The notes under the pieces are model-generated. The model did no database searches and had not been told where the DNA came from. It saw nothing but the letters and a program-made list of their open reading frames with translations. Both the position numbers and the translations under genes were made by a program. Shown in pieces: positions 45,543-54,568 of a stretch of DNA of 64,000 bases. The stretch is taken from assembly GCF_027923905.1 (NCBI RefSeq), contig NZ_AP026966.1, forward strand, positions 1,675,001 through 1,739,000, given 5' to 3'. Numbering within the stretch: position 1 is the stretch's first letter; each line of letters starts with the position of its first letter. The stretch is from Massilia varians (GTDB lineage: Bacteria; Pseudomonadota; Gammaproteobacteria; Burkholderiales; Burkholderiaceae_D).

Positions 45543-46700
45543 CTCGGCGTCGATGGTCTGGACATTGCCCAGACCGGACAGCACCTGAAGCACGCTTGGC
45601 CTGCCATCAGGAAGCAACTGTTGGAAGGCACGTACCTGCCCATGCCGGTGCGGCGCGTCGGCATTCCAAAGCCGGACGGAAGCGAGCGTGAACTGGGAAT
45701 ACCCACCGTAAGCGACCGTTTGATTCAGCAGGCACTATTGCAGGTGCTGCAACCGCTGATCGATCCCACCTTTAGTGAACACAGCCACGGGTTCCGGCCC
45801 GGCCGGCGTGCGCGTGATGCCGTGCTTGCAGCACAGCAATACGTGCAACAAGGCTACCGCACCGTGGTCGACGTCGATCTGTCGAAGTTCTTTGATCGGG
45901 TCAACCACGACATCCTGATCGACCGCCTAAGGAAACGCGTGAACGACGCCGGAGTTATCCGGCTGGTACGCGCCTACCTGAACGCGGGGATCATGGATGG
46001 CGGCGTGGTGGTCGAGCGGGGAGAAGGGACGCCGCAAGGCGGACCGCTCTCGCCGCTTCTGGCCAACGTGCTTCTCGACGAGGTGGATCGGATGCTGGAA
46101 CGACAGGGGCATCGCTTTGCCCGCTATGCCGATGACTGCAACGTGTACGTGCGCAGCCAGAAGGCAGGCGAGCGGGTAATGATCTTGCTCAAGCGCCGGT
46201 ACGACAAGCTGCACCTGAAGATCAACGAATCGAAAAGTGCAGTGAGCCGGGCGTTTGGCCGCAAATTCCTGGGCTATGAGCTGTGGATGGGCCCTGAAGG
46301 CGAGGTGAAACGCGCGGTGTCGAAGAAGGCGCTGGAGGCATTCCGGCAGAAGATCAGGCAACTTACTCGTCGATCAGGTGGACGCAGCATTGCCGAGGTA
46401 ATTGATGGGCTGCGTAGCTACGTATTGGGATGGAAAGCATATTTCGGACTGGCGCAAACCCCGACTGCCCTGCGAGAGCTGGACAAGTGGATGCGCCACC
46501 GTCTACGTGCAATTCACCTGAAACAGTGGCGATGTGGGCCTACCATCTATCGAGAGCTGCGAAAGTTGGGGGCAACGCCGAAAGTCGCTGCTCTGGTTGC
46601 GGGGAACAACCGCAGCTGGTGGCGCAACAGCAGGCTTGCCCTGAACAACGTCCTGACGATTGGCTACTTCGACCGCCTTGGCATGCCTCGCCTCACTTAA
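45543..46700 (+). pseudogene. group II intron reverse transcriptase/maturase, N-terminus lost
   Basis: 385 residues remain, from the IS256 edge to the stop. Domains in order: RT from GIPKPDGSERELGIPTVSDRLIQQALLQVL, the FRPGRRARDAVLAAQQY and VVDVDLSKFFDRVNHDIL segments, GTPQGGPLSPLLANVLLDE, the catalytic YADD (RYADDCNVYVRS); then GIIM maturase domain to GYFDRLGMPRLT. No En endonuclease domain. About 50-70 N-terminal residues are absent. The frame is open upstream across the IS only by chance. Confidence 0.9.
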
Positions 46701-46801
46701 CCTCAACTACTCGAACCGCCCGGTGCGGACCCGCATGCCGGGTGGTGTGGGAGGGGTCGGTCAGCATGCTGACTGCCCCTATCCCGATTTAGAGCGCTGA
46801 A

Positions 46802-46833
46802 AACAAATCAGCCGCCCTCGGGCGGCTGATTTA
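46802..46833 (-). terminator. terminator of the S9 peptidase gene
   Basis: AAATCAGCCGCCCGAGGGCGGCTGATTTGTTTT on the minus strand, a perfect 11 bp stem, 17 bp after the stop at 46850. It may also work on the plus strand. Confidence 0.88.
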
Positions 46834-46849
46834 CTTGGCGGAAACCGGC

Positions 46850-49069
46850 TTACTTGGCCGCCGTCCCACCCAGGTTCTTCTTGAAGAAGGCCTCGATCAT
46901 CCCATACACGTGACGCTGGTTGACCTTGCCCGAAATGCCGTGCTTGGCGCCCGGATAGGTCATCAGATCGAACTGCACGTTACGCTTCACCAACTCGTCG
47001 ATCAGGCGGGTGGTGTTGGTGAACAGCACGTTGTCGTCGGCCATGCCGTGGATCAGCAGCAGCGGCGACTTCATGCCGTCCAGGTGCGCGAACACGCCGC
47101 TGCGCTCGTAGGCCTTTGGGTCCGACTTCGGGGTGCCGCCCACATAGCGCTCGGTGTAGTGGGTGTCGTACAGCGCCCAGTCGGTCACCGGGGCCACCGA
47201 CACGCCCATCGCGATCTTGTCCGAGGCGGCCGACAGCAGGCGCAGCGTCATGAAGCCGCCGTAGCTCCAGCCGAACACACCGATGCGCTTCGGATCGACA
47301 AAGCTCTGCTGGGCCAGCCAATCGATGCCGGCGACCTGGTCTTCCACTTCGACCGAGCCCAGGTTGCCGTAGAGGGCGTCGGTGAAGACGCGCTCGCGGC
47401 GGCCCGAGCCGCGGTTATCCAGGCGGAACACGACGAAGCCCTGCTGCGCCATGTATTGGTCAAAGTAGTTGCCCCAGGCGCGGGTCACGCGCTGCGAGTG
47501 CGGGCCGCCGTAGGTGAACAGGAACACCGGGTAGCGCTTGCTCGCATCAAAATTGGCCGGCTTGATGATCGAGTAGTGGAGTAGCTGGCCATCCTTGGCC
47601 TTCATGGTGCCGTATTCGGTCGGCAGGTGGTCCGGCAGGTACTTGGCGTAGGGGTGGTTCGCGTTCAGCTCGTTCTTTTCCAACCATTCCACCATCGTGC
47701 CGTCGGCGCGGCGGATCGACACCTGCGGCGGGGTGGTCGGGTTCGAGTAGGTATCGACAAAAATCTTGCCGTTGCCCGCGAACGCCGCCTCATGCCAGCC
47801 GTCGCCGGTCGTGATGCGCACCGGGTTGGCGGCATTGCTGCCGTCCAGCTTGAGCGCGTAGGTCTGCTTGTCGATCATCGCGTCCTTGCTCGACGAGATG
47901 TAGACGCGCCCGCCGGCCTCGTCGACCGCCAGGACGCTGTCCACGCCCCATTCGCCCTTCGACAGCGGAAGCTGCAGTTTGCCGTCCAGGCCGTACAGGT
48001 AGAGGTGCTTGCGGCCGCTGCGCTCGGACGCCCAGATGAAGGCCTTCTTGTTCTTCAGGAAGCGCAGGTCGTTGTGGATCTCGACCCAGGTCTTCGAGGT
48101 TTCGGTGAGCAGCGGGCGCTGGGCCAGGGTGTCGACGTCCACGGCGACCAGGTCGAGGCGCTTCTGGTCGCGCGTCTGGCGCTGGTAGACCAGGGTCTTG
48201 GCGTCGGCGCTGAAGTCGGCGCGCACCAGGTAGATATCCTTTTCGGCGCCGAGGTCGACCTTGCGCTGCTGGCCGGTGGCCGGGTTGACGATCATCAGCT
48301 CGATCAGCACGTTCGGGTCGCCCGCGGCAGGGTAGTGCTGGTCGATCACTTCGGTGCGGTCGGCGAAGATTTCGAAGCGGCGCGCCACCGGCACCGGCGC
48401 TTCGTCGTAGCGCCGGTAGGCGATCGCGGAATCGTCCGGCGCCCAGTAGTAGCCGGTGTGCTGGTCCATCTCTTCCTGCGCGACGAATTCGGCTTCGCCG
48501 TTGTGGATGGTGCCCTTGCCGTCGGTGGTCAGCTGGCGCTCGGCGCCGGTCTGCAGGTCGATCACCACCAGGTTCTGGTTGCGCACGAAGGAGACGTAGC
48601 GGCCCTTCGGCGAGATCTTCGGATCGGTCACGTTGCCCGAGGCGACCTTGCGCGGCGCGTCAGGCTTGGCGGCGTCGACCAGGAACAGGTCGCCGCCGAT
48701 CGGCACCAGGAGCTGCTTGCCGTCCGGCGACCAGTAATAGTTGATGATGCCCGACAGGCCGGCGGTACGGGCGCGCTCGCGGCGCGCCTTTTCCTCGAGC
48801 GAGAGTTCCTCGTTCGGCACCAGGCGCTTGGAATCGACCAGGCGCTGGGTGCTCTTGGTCTTCATGTTGTATTCCCACAGGTCCTGCTGGTACTGGTTGT
48901 CGGCGCGGCCGCGCAGGAAGGTCACGCGTTCGCCGTCCGGCGAGACGCGCAGGGTCTTCACGCTGGCGCCGGCCAGGGCCGGATCGCCGTAGATACGGTC
49001 CAGCGTCAGGCGTTCGGCCGAAGCGGGAGCGGCCGCAAGAGCGGCCATAAGGAGCAGGAGAGGGCGCAT
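46850..49069 (-). CDS. exported S9-family serine peptidase (dipeptidyl-peptidase IV type)
   Basis: 739 residues with a signal peptide (MRPLLLLMAALAAAPASA). An N-terminal DPPIV beta-propeller (about residues 40-470) includes the EE-type motif region AEFVAQEEMDQHTGYYWAPDDSAIAYRRYDEAPV. The alpha/beta hydrolase domain carries nucleophile Ser in FGWSYGGFMTLRL, Asp in HGMADDNVLFTNT and His in YPGAKHGISGK. It cleaves X-Pro dipeptides in related enzymes. Monocistronic. Confidence 0.94.
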   Translation of the reverse strand: MRPLLLLMAALAAAPASAERLTLDRIYGDPALAGASVKTLRVSPDGERVTFLRGRADNQYQQDLWEYNMKTKSTQRLVDSKRLVPNEELSLEEKARRERARTAGLSGIINYYWSPDGKQLLVPIGGDLFLVDAAKPDAPRKVASGNVTDPKISPKGRYVSFVRNQNLVVIDLQTGAERQLTTDGKGTIHNGEAEFVAQEEMDQHTGYYWAPDDSAIAYRRYDEAPVPVARRFEIFADRTEVIDQHYPAAGDPNVLIELMIVNPATGQQRKVDLGAEKDIYLVRADFSADAKTLVYQRQTRDQKRLDLVAVDVDTLAQRPLLTETSKTWVEIHNDLRFLKNKKAFIWASERSGRKHLYLYGLDGKLQLPLSKGEWGVDSVLAVDEAGGRVYISSSKDAMIDKQTYALKLDGSNAANPVRITTGDGWHEAAFAGNGKIFVDTYSNPTTPPQVSIRRADGTMVEWLEKNELNANHPYAKYLPDHLPTEYGTMKAKDGQLLHYSIIKPANFDASKRYPVFLFTYGGPHSQRVTRAWGNYFDQYMAQQGFVVFRLDNRGSGRRERVFTDALYGNLGSVEVEDQVAGIDWLAQQSFVDPKRIGVFGWSYGGFMTLRLLSAASDKIAMGVSVAPVTDWALYDTHYTERYVGGTPKSDPKAYERSGVFAHLDGMKSPLLLIHGMADDNVLFTNTTRLIDELVKRNVQFDLMTYPGAKHGISGKVNQRHVYGMIEAFFKKNLGGTAAK

Positions 49070-49142
49070 TGAAATATCTCTGGTATAAGTTAATTTGCGA
49101 CAACTGCGGAACGATACCAGAGTCGGCCCTCAAAAGCTGTAA

Positions 49143-50564
49143 TTACGTCACTCCCAGCGGCTGTTTCGCAGCATCGCGGATGCGCTGGCGCGCCAGCTTT
49201 TCGAACGACCAGGTCAGCAGCACCGCCGCCACCGTCAGCGCTACCACCAGGCCGATCCAGAAACCGGTGGTTGACATCGGCGCCGCAGGGGTCCAGGGGA
49301 ACCATTCCGGCGCCAGCCCCAGGATGCAGCCAAGCGGCAGCGACACGCCCCAGAAGGCCAGCAGCTGGATGATCATCGGCCGGCGCGTCACCTGGTAGCC
49401 GCGGATCGCCGAGGCGGTGGCGACCTGGGTGGAGTCTGACAGCTGGAACAGGGCCGCGAACAGCAGCAGGTGGGCGCAGGCCGCCTGCACCGCCGGGTCG
49501 GAGGTGTAGGCCGCCGCGATCTCCCAGCGGAAGATGGCGATGCCCAGCGCCGACAGGGCGCCGAAGCTGACCGACATGCCGATGCCGACCCGGCCGACGA
49601 AGCGCGCACGCTCCGGATTGCCTTCGCCCATGGCCTGGCCGACCCGGGTCATCATGCCGATCGCGAAGCTCAGCGGCACCATGAACACCAGCGAGGAGAA
49701 GTTCAGCGCCACCTGGTGCGCGGACACGGCCACCACGCCGAAGCGCGCCACCAGCAGGCTGATCAGGCCGAAGGCACTGGCTTCGGCAAAATACGTGACG
49801 CCGATCGGCAGGCCGAGGCGCAGCATCGGGCCGATGGCTTTCCGATCCGGGCCTTCCCATCCGGTGAACGGATAGCTGGCGCGGTAGGCCGGCGCATACC
49901 TGACCCAGGTGACCATGGCGCCCAGCATCAGCCACATCGCGATCGCCGTCGACACCGCGCAGCCTACCCCGCCCAGCTTCGGGAAGCCCCAGTTGCCGTA
50001 CACCAGCAGCCAGTTCGAGGCCACGTTGAAGACCAGGCCGAAGATGGCGATCCACATGATGGGCTTGGTCTGGTTGATGCTGGTGGTGTAGCCGTACAGC
50101 GCGCGGTAGCAGGCAAAGGTCGGCATGCCGAGGCTGATCACGTGCAGGAACAGCGCGGCGCGGTCGGCCACGTGCTGGTCCAGCCCGACATGGTCGAACA
50201 GCAGGGTGCACAGGTTGGCGAACAGCATGGCCACCACGCCCACCAGCAGGCCCTTCCACAGCGACTGGCGTACCGAGTGTGGGATCCGGTCGTAGCGCGC
50301 CGCGCCGATTTCGTGGGCGACCACGGTGTTGATCGCCATCATGGTGCCCATCACGGTGACCAGCACGATCGACCACACCGAGGTGCCGAGCGACACCGCG
50401 GCCAGTTCCTCGGCGCTGACGTGGCCGGTCATGGCGACGTCGGCCACGCCCATGCCCACTGTGGCCAGCTGGCCGACCAGCATCGGCCAGGACAGGCGCC
50501 ACAAGGTGGAAATTTCGGTGCGCACCGGCGAAGCCGTGCTGGATGGGGAGGTAGTGCTGGTCAT
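49143..50564 (-). CDS. MATE-family efflux transporter (NorM-like)
   Basis: 473 residues with 12 hydrophobic segments. N-terminal SWPMLVGQLATVGMGVADVAMTGHVSAEELAAVSLGTSVWSI and the second-half repeat LRLGLPIGVTYFAEASAFGLISLLVARFGVVAVSAHQVALNFSSLVFMVPLSFAIGMMTRVGQAMGEGNPERAR are family signatures. Exports cationic compounds by Na+ or H+ antiport. Divergent from the S9 peptidase side only by position; both genes read leftwards with 74 bp between them. Confidence 0.94.
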   Translation of the reverse strand: MTSTTSPSSTASPVRTEISTLWRLSWPMLVGQLATVGMGVADVAMTGHVSAEELAAVSLGTSVWSIVLVTVMGTMMAINTVVAHEIGAARYDRIPHSVRQSLWKGLLVGVVAMLFANLCTLLFDHVGLDQHVADRAALFLHVISLGMPTFACYRALYGYTTSINQTKPIMWIAIFGLVFNVASNWLLVYGNWGFPKLGGVGCAVSTAIAMWLMLGAMVTWVRYAPAYRASYPFTGWEGPDRKAIGPMLRLGLPIGVTYFAEASAFGLISLLVARFGVVAVSAHQVALNFSSLVFMVPLSFAIGMMTRVGQAMGEGNPERARFVGRVGIGMSVSFGALSALGIAIFRWEIAAAYTSDPAVQAACAHLLLFAALFQLSDSTQVATASAIRGYQVTRRPMIIQLLAFWGVSLPLGCILGLAPEWFPWTPAAPMSTTGFWIGLVVALTVAAVLLTWSFEKLARQRIRDAAKQPLGVT

Positions 50565-50744
50565 GTCGGTCTTGTGATGCTGGAAAGCCCTCCATTTTAC
50601 TGACTAAGCCGTCAACTGGGCTACACGGACCCGTACTGCCTCCATCCGATGCGTGCCGAATGGACACTGCTCATCCGTTCTTGAGCCGTCGCAAGGTCTC
50701 GCGCGCAAAACTGCACGACCTTTAACGCTTGAGAGGAGAGCGCC

Positions 50745-52580
50745 ATGGAAGAACTGTTGCCCTACTACGAGCGTGAACTGGTCTACCTGAACACGGTCGG
50801 ACGCGAGCTCGCGCAACAGTATCCCCGCCTGGCAAGCGAACTGGGTCTCGGCGCCGATGGCCTGGAAGACCCGCACATCCGCCGCCTGATCCAGGCCTGC
50901 GCCCTGCTCAATGCGCGCACTGCCCGCAAGCTCGACGACGACTATCCGGAGTTTACCGAAGCCTTGCTGGGCAGCCTCTATCCCTACTTCCTGCAGGGTA
51001 TTCCCTCGTGCTCGATCGCGCGCATCGGCAGCGGCTCGGCGCCGCAGGGGCCCGGCAAGGTCGAGCAGGTGCAGACCGTGCCGCGCGGGACCGAGATGAG
51101 CGCGCTGCACGCCAAGGGCACGGTGTGCCGCTTCCGCACCGCCGGCTCCCTGATGCTGGCGCCGGTCGGCGTGGCGCGGGCGCGCTACGAGCCGGTGGTG
51201 CATGCGCCGGCCCACGTGCGGCTGCCCCCGCGCGCCACCGGGCAGGTGGCCGTCACGATCGAGAGCGCCGTGCCGGCGCGCCTGCTGCGCCAGCTCGGCC
51301 TGCCGCGCCTGCGCCTCTACGTCGATGCCGACCCGCTGCTGGCGGCAAGCCTGATCGACACCCTGTTCATGCACATCGGCGCCAGCTACCTGGAGATCGG
51401 CGACGGCGGACCGTGGCGCCAGCTCGAGCGCATGCCGCTGGCGCTGGGCGGCTTCGGCGACGACGATGCGCTGGTGCCGCTGCGCCCCAGCGAGCACGCC
51501 GCCTACCGGCTGCTGAGCGAATACTTCGCCTTCCCCGACAAGTTTCACTTCATCGACATCGACCTTGGCAAGCTGGCGCCGATGCTGCCGGCGGCGGCGC
51601 ACCGTTTCACCCTGCACCTGATCGTCAATGGCCTGCACGGCGACAGCGGCGCCGCGCGCCTGCTCGGGACACTGGAGGCGTCCCACCTGGTGCCCGGCTG
51701 CGCGCCGGTGGTCAACCTGTTCCACCAGGCCGCGATGCCGGTACGGATCACGCACCGCACCGCCATGTACGATGTGGTGCCGGGCCGCCACGAGGAAAAC
51801 GTGGAGGTCTACAGCATCGACACCGTCAACGTGCTGCGCACGGCGGAGGGCAGGGTGCAGTCGATCGCCTACCGCCCCTATTACGGGCTGCGCCATGGCG
51901 AAGGCGGCGAGCTGCGCGAGCGCTACTGGTTCGCCCGCCGCGACGACCGCGGCATGCACCGGCAGCGCATGAAGATCGGCTTCACCGATGCCGGTTTCAC
52001 CCTGGCGCCGGACGAGCAGTGCGTGGGCTCGATCGACCTGACCTGCACCAATGGCGCGCATGCGGCCAGTACCGGCTTCGGTGCTCCGGACGGCGACCTG
52101 AGCAGCGAAACCGCCACCGGCGGCCTGCCGATCCACCTGCTGCGCCGCCCGACGCTGCCGCACCGCTTTCGCTCGTCGGGCGGCGCGCACTGGCGCCTGG
52201 TGGCCCAGCTCGCGCTCAACCACCGCTCGCTCGGCGACCTCGACGCTTTCCGCGAAGTGCTGACCCTGTACGACGTGTCGCGCTCGGCCGCGACCCAGCG
52301 CCAGATCGCCGGCATCACGGCCATGGAGACCGCCTCGTCCACGGCCTGGATGCGCAACCAGAGCGGCGCCACGCTGGTCCACGGGCTGGAAGTGCGCATG
52401 ACGGTGGACGAAGAGGCCTTCGCCGGCAGCAGCCTGTATGTGTTCGCGGAAGTGGTGAACCGGTTCTTCGGCCTGTACGTGCACATCAACAGCTTCACCC
52501 GGCTGGTGGTGCGCTCGGCGCAGACCGACAGGGAGCTCCTGCGCTGCGAGCCACGCAACGGCAGCCTGACGCTGGTGTGA
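50745..52580 (+). CDS. tssF: type VI secretion system baseplate subunit TssF
   Basis: 611 residues; ATG preceded by GAGAGGAGAG. It begins MEELLPYYERELVYLNTVGRELAQQYPRLASELGLGADGLEDPHIRRLIQACALLNARTARKLDDDYPEFTEALLGSLYPYFLQGIPS, the standard TssF/VasA opening, and is full length through VNRFFGLYVHINSFTRLVVRS. TssF, with TssG and TssK, forms the baseplate wedge. Only tssG accompanies it here; no tssE, tssK, tssB/C, hcp or vgrG is in the window. Confidence 0.94.
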   Translation: MEELLPYYERELVYLNTVGRELAQQYPRLASELGLGADGLEDPHIRRLIQACALLNARTARKLDDDYPEFTEALLGSLYPYFLQGIPSCSIARIGSGSAPQGPGKVEQVQTVPRGTEMSALHAKGTVCRFRTAGSLMLAPVGVARARYEPVVHAPAHVRLPPRATGQVAVTIESAVPARLLRQLGLPRLRLYVDADPLLAASLIDTLFMHIGASYLEIGDGGPWRQLERMPLALGGFGDDDALVPLRPSEHAAYRLLSEYFAFPDKFHFIDIDLGKLAPMLPAAAHRFTLHLIVNGLHGDSGAARLLGTLEASHLVPGCAPVVNLFHQAAMPVRITHRTAMYDVVPGRHEENVEVYSIDTVNVLRTAEGRVQSIAYRPYYGLRHGEGGELRERYWFARRDDRGMHRQRMKIGFTDAGFTLAPDEQCVGSIDLTCTNGAHAASTGFGAPDGDLSSETATGGLPIHLLRRPTLPHRFRSSGGAHWRLVAQLALNHRSLGDLDAFREVLTLYDVSRSAATQRQIAGITAMETASSTAWMRNQSGATLVHGLEVRMTVDEEAFAGSSLYVFAEVVNRFFGLYVHINSFTRLVVRSAQTDRELLRCEPRNGSLTLV

Positions 52581-52587
52581 CCGCGCC

Positions 52588-53574
52588 GTGATCACCGAGC
52601 TGCTGGCCGAACCCTGGCGCTACGAATTCTTCCAGGCCGTTCGCCTGCTGTCGCGCTGGCTGCGCCGCTACGGCGTCGCGCCGGAGACCGCGATCCGCTT
52701 CGAAAACAGCCTGTCGCTGGCCTTCCCGGCGAGCGACATCGATGCACTGCAGCTCGAGCAGGGACAAAGCCCTGGCGCGGCGAACGCGATGCGCTTGCGG
52801 GTGCGTACGGCGGTGATGGGCCTGCTCGGCCTGAACGGCGCGCTGCCGCTGCACTACACCGAGCGCATCGCCGCCTGGGAGCATGCCACGCACGACGAAG
52901 GCCCGCGCGCCTTCTACGATGCCATCTCCAGCCGCCAGGTGACGCTGTTCTACCGAGCCTGGCGCAAATACCGGGTGCGCGGCGGAGCGGACGAGCACAA
53001 CCGCGACCGCTTCCTGGCCCAGCTCGTGGCGCTGGCAGGCGCGGGGTGGCAAGGGCAGGGGCCGGGCCAGCCGGGCAGCGGCCTGGCTTTCGAGAACCTG
53101 GCGTACTTCGCCGCCCAGCTGCGCAGCCGGGCGGTGCCGGCGCACCTGATCGCGGGCGTGCTGTCCGACTACCTGGAGGTGCCGGTGACGGTCGAGCAGT
53201 TCGCCGGGAAGTGGGACGCCCTGCGCGCAGGCGACCGCAGCCGGCTCGGGGAAAACAACTGCGACGTCGGCCTCGGCGCGACCCTCGGCGAGCGCCTGCT
53301 GCGGCCGGAACTGGGCATCCGCGTCAAGGTGGGACCGGTATCTTCGCGCATGTTCGAACGCTTCCTGCCGGGCGCCAACGGGGCCCGGGCGCTGGCGGCG
53401 CTGCTCGACCGTTTCGCGATCGACCTGCCCTACCGCGAGCTGCAGGTGATCCTGCGCGGCGAGGAAGTCGACGGCGCCAGCCTGGACGGCACGGTCCGGC
53501 TCGGGCTGGACGGCTTCCTGTGCACGCGCCCGGACCGGCGCAACCGCGAGGACGTTTGCTATCTCCTGCCTTAG
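52588..53574 (+). CDS. tssG: type VI secretion system baseplate subunit TssG
   Basis: 328 residues from a GTG 7 bp after tssF. Starts MITELLAEPWRYEFFQAVRLLSRWLRR and has the conserved IRFENSLSLAFPASDI, LLGLNGALPLHYTERI, FYDAISSRQVTLFYRAWRKYR segments and the C-terminal FERFLPGANGARALAALLDRF. Partner of TssF in the baseplate. The TAG stop is part of the palindromic repeat that follows. Confidence 0.92.
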   Translation: MITELLAEPWRYEFFQAVRLLSRWLRRYGVAPETAIRFENSLSLAFPASDIDALQLEQGQSPGAANAMRLRVRTAVMGLLGLNGALPLHYTERIAAWEHATHDEGPRAFYDAISSRQVTLFYRAWRKYRVRGGADEHNRDRFLAQLVALAGAGWQGQGPGQPGSGLAFENLAYFAAQLRSRAVPAHLIAGVLSDYLEVPVTVEQFAGKWDALRAGDRSRLGENNCDVGLGATLGERLLRPELGIRVKVGPVSSRMFERFLPGANGARALAALLDRFAIDLPYRELQVILRGEEVDGASLDGTVRLGLDGFLCTRPDRRNREDVCYLLP

Positions 53575-53732
53575 AACCTATCCCAGTAGGGAGGAGGAAG
53601 TTGATGGCGGTGCATGGCAAGCGAGGGCAAGGCGCGAGGAGGCCGCATGGCGAGCCATGCAACGACGAACAACGCAGCATCCGCTTGTCAGGCGCGCCAG
53701 CAACGACGCATTCCCTACTGGGATAGGTTCTT
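53572..53732. repeat. long palindromic repeat with core shared with the 6.4 kb copy
   Basis: Outer arms AGAACCTATCCCAGTAGGGA at the left and TCCCTACTGGGATAGGTTCT at the right. On the minus strand the core reads TGCTGCGTTG...CGTCGTTGCATGG...CTCGCGCCTTGCCC and aligns with the plus-strand core at 6371-6427. The tssG stop codon (53572-53574) lies in the left edge. Confidence 0.9.
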
Positions 53733-53824
53733 AGTGCTTGCACCCGCCCGTCATCCGCGCGACGCCCGCCATGGGGGCGTCCTACAATCGTCTCGACGAG
53801 CGAACCAAGCAGACAGGAGGGCAT

Positions 53825-54448
53825 ATGGAAAATATTGTGAATGCGGGCGATCACCTGGACCTGGTGAGCGAGCAGGACCTGGTCGGCCGGCGCGTCGCGG
53901 TCCTGATGACCGATGGCGTCGAACAGGTCGAGTACACGGCGCCGCGCAGTTTTCTGGAGGGGAAGGGCGTGCGCGTGACCCTCGTTTCGCCCAAGGGCGC
54001 GGGCGAGGAAGTGCAGGGCATGAACCACGACCAGCCCGGCGACAAATTCAAGGTGGAGCTGAGCCTGGCGCAGGCGCAGGAAGCGGACTTCGATGCGCTG
54101 CTGCTGCCGGGCGGGGAGGAAAATCCGAAGAAGCTGCGCCGGATGCCGGAAGCGATCGCCTTCATCAAGGCTTTCGATGATGCGGACAAGCCGATCGCGG
54201 CGATCTGCCATGGGCCGTGGCCGCTGATCGAGGCGGGGATTGCCGAGTCGAAGCACCTGACCAGCTATCCGGCGATCCAGGACGACCTGAAGGCGGCGGG
54301 GGCGGAGTGGACCGACGACGAGGTGGTGGTGGACGGCAAGCTGATCACGAGCCGCAAGCCGGATGATATTCCGGCGTTCAATGAGGCCTTGATGAAGGAG
54401 TTGATGGTGATCCAGCAGGCGGGGATGGACCCGGGGCCGACGTCCTGA
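53825..54448 (+). CDS. DJ-1/PfpI-family protein
   Basis: 207 residues from the ATG at 53825, with AGGAGG 4 bp upstream. DJ-1/PfpI core: LVGRRVAVLMTDGVEQVEYTAPRSFLEGKGVRVTLVSPKG, FDALLLPGGEENPKKLRRMPEAIAFIKAFDDADKPIAAICHGPWPL with the nucleophile Cys in the AICHG elbow. Related to PfpI/YhbO-like proteins, variously described as proteases, glyoxalases or deglycases; the activity here is not certain. Confidence 0.92.
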   Translation: MENIVNAGDHLDLVSEQDLVGRRVAVLMTDGVEQVEYTAPRSFLEGKGVRVTLVSPKGAGEEVQGMNHDQPGDKFKVELSLAQAQEADFDALLLPGGEENPKKLRRMPEAIAFIKAFDDADKPIAAICHGPWPLIEAGIAESKHLTSYPAIQDDLKAAGAEWTDDEVVVDGKLITSRKPDDIPAFNEALMKELMVIQQAGMDPGPTS

Positions 54449-54568
54449 TACGGCCTGGTCCCGGTTCGTCCGGCGTCACGGCACGAGCTGGCCGTGCGCC
54501 GGGTTCCGCTTTGTAGCACAGTCAGCTCGTAGCCGGATACGATGACGACAAGCTTTGCGGAGGTGCGC

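Larger units (their letters stand above)
43677..46788 (+). mobile_element. group II intron (probable class IIC), interrupted by an IS256 element
   Basis: The 5' end is GTGCGCCCAGCATGGGCGCA, the GTGYG start plus first hairpin of bacterial group II introns; the ribozyme's domain I-III fills 43677 to about 44180. The reverse transcriptase follows after the IS (to 46700). A domain V-like hairpin (GAACCGCCCGGTGC...GCATGCCGGGTGGTG near 46718-46751) and a 3' end CTATCCCGAT near 46788 close it. Insertion straight after a terminator hairpin is the habit of group IIC introns. With an IS inside the ORF it cannot make a complete maturase. Confidence 0.82.

Noticed and set aside
44373..46700. A 775-codon open frame on the plus strand
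   Set aside because: Its first half is the antisense of the IS256 transposase; only the part from 45543 is the reverse transcriptase. The joined frame is accidental.
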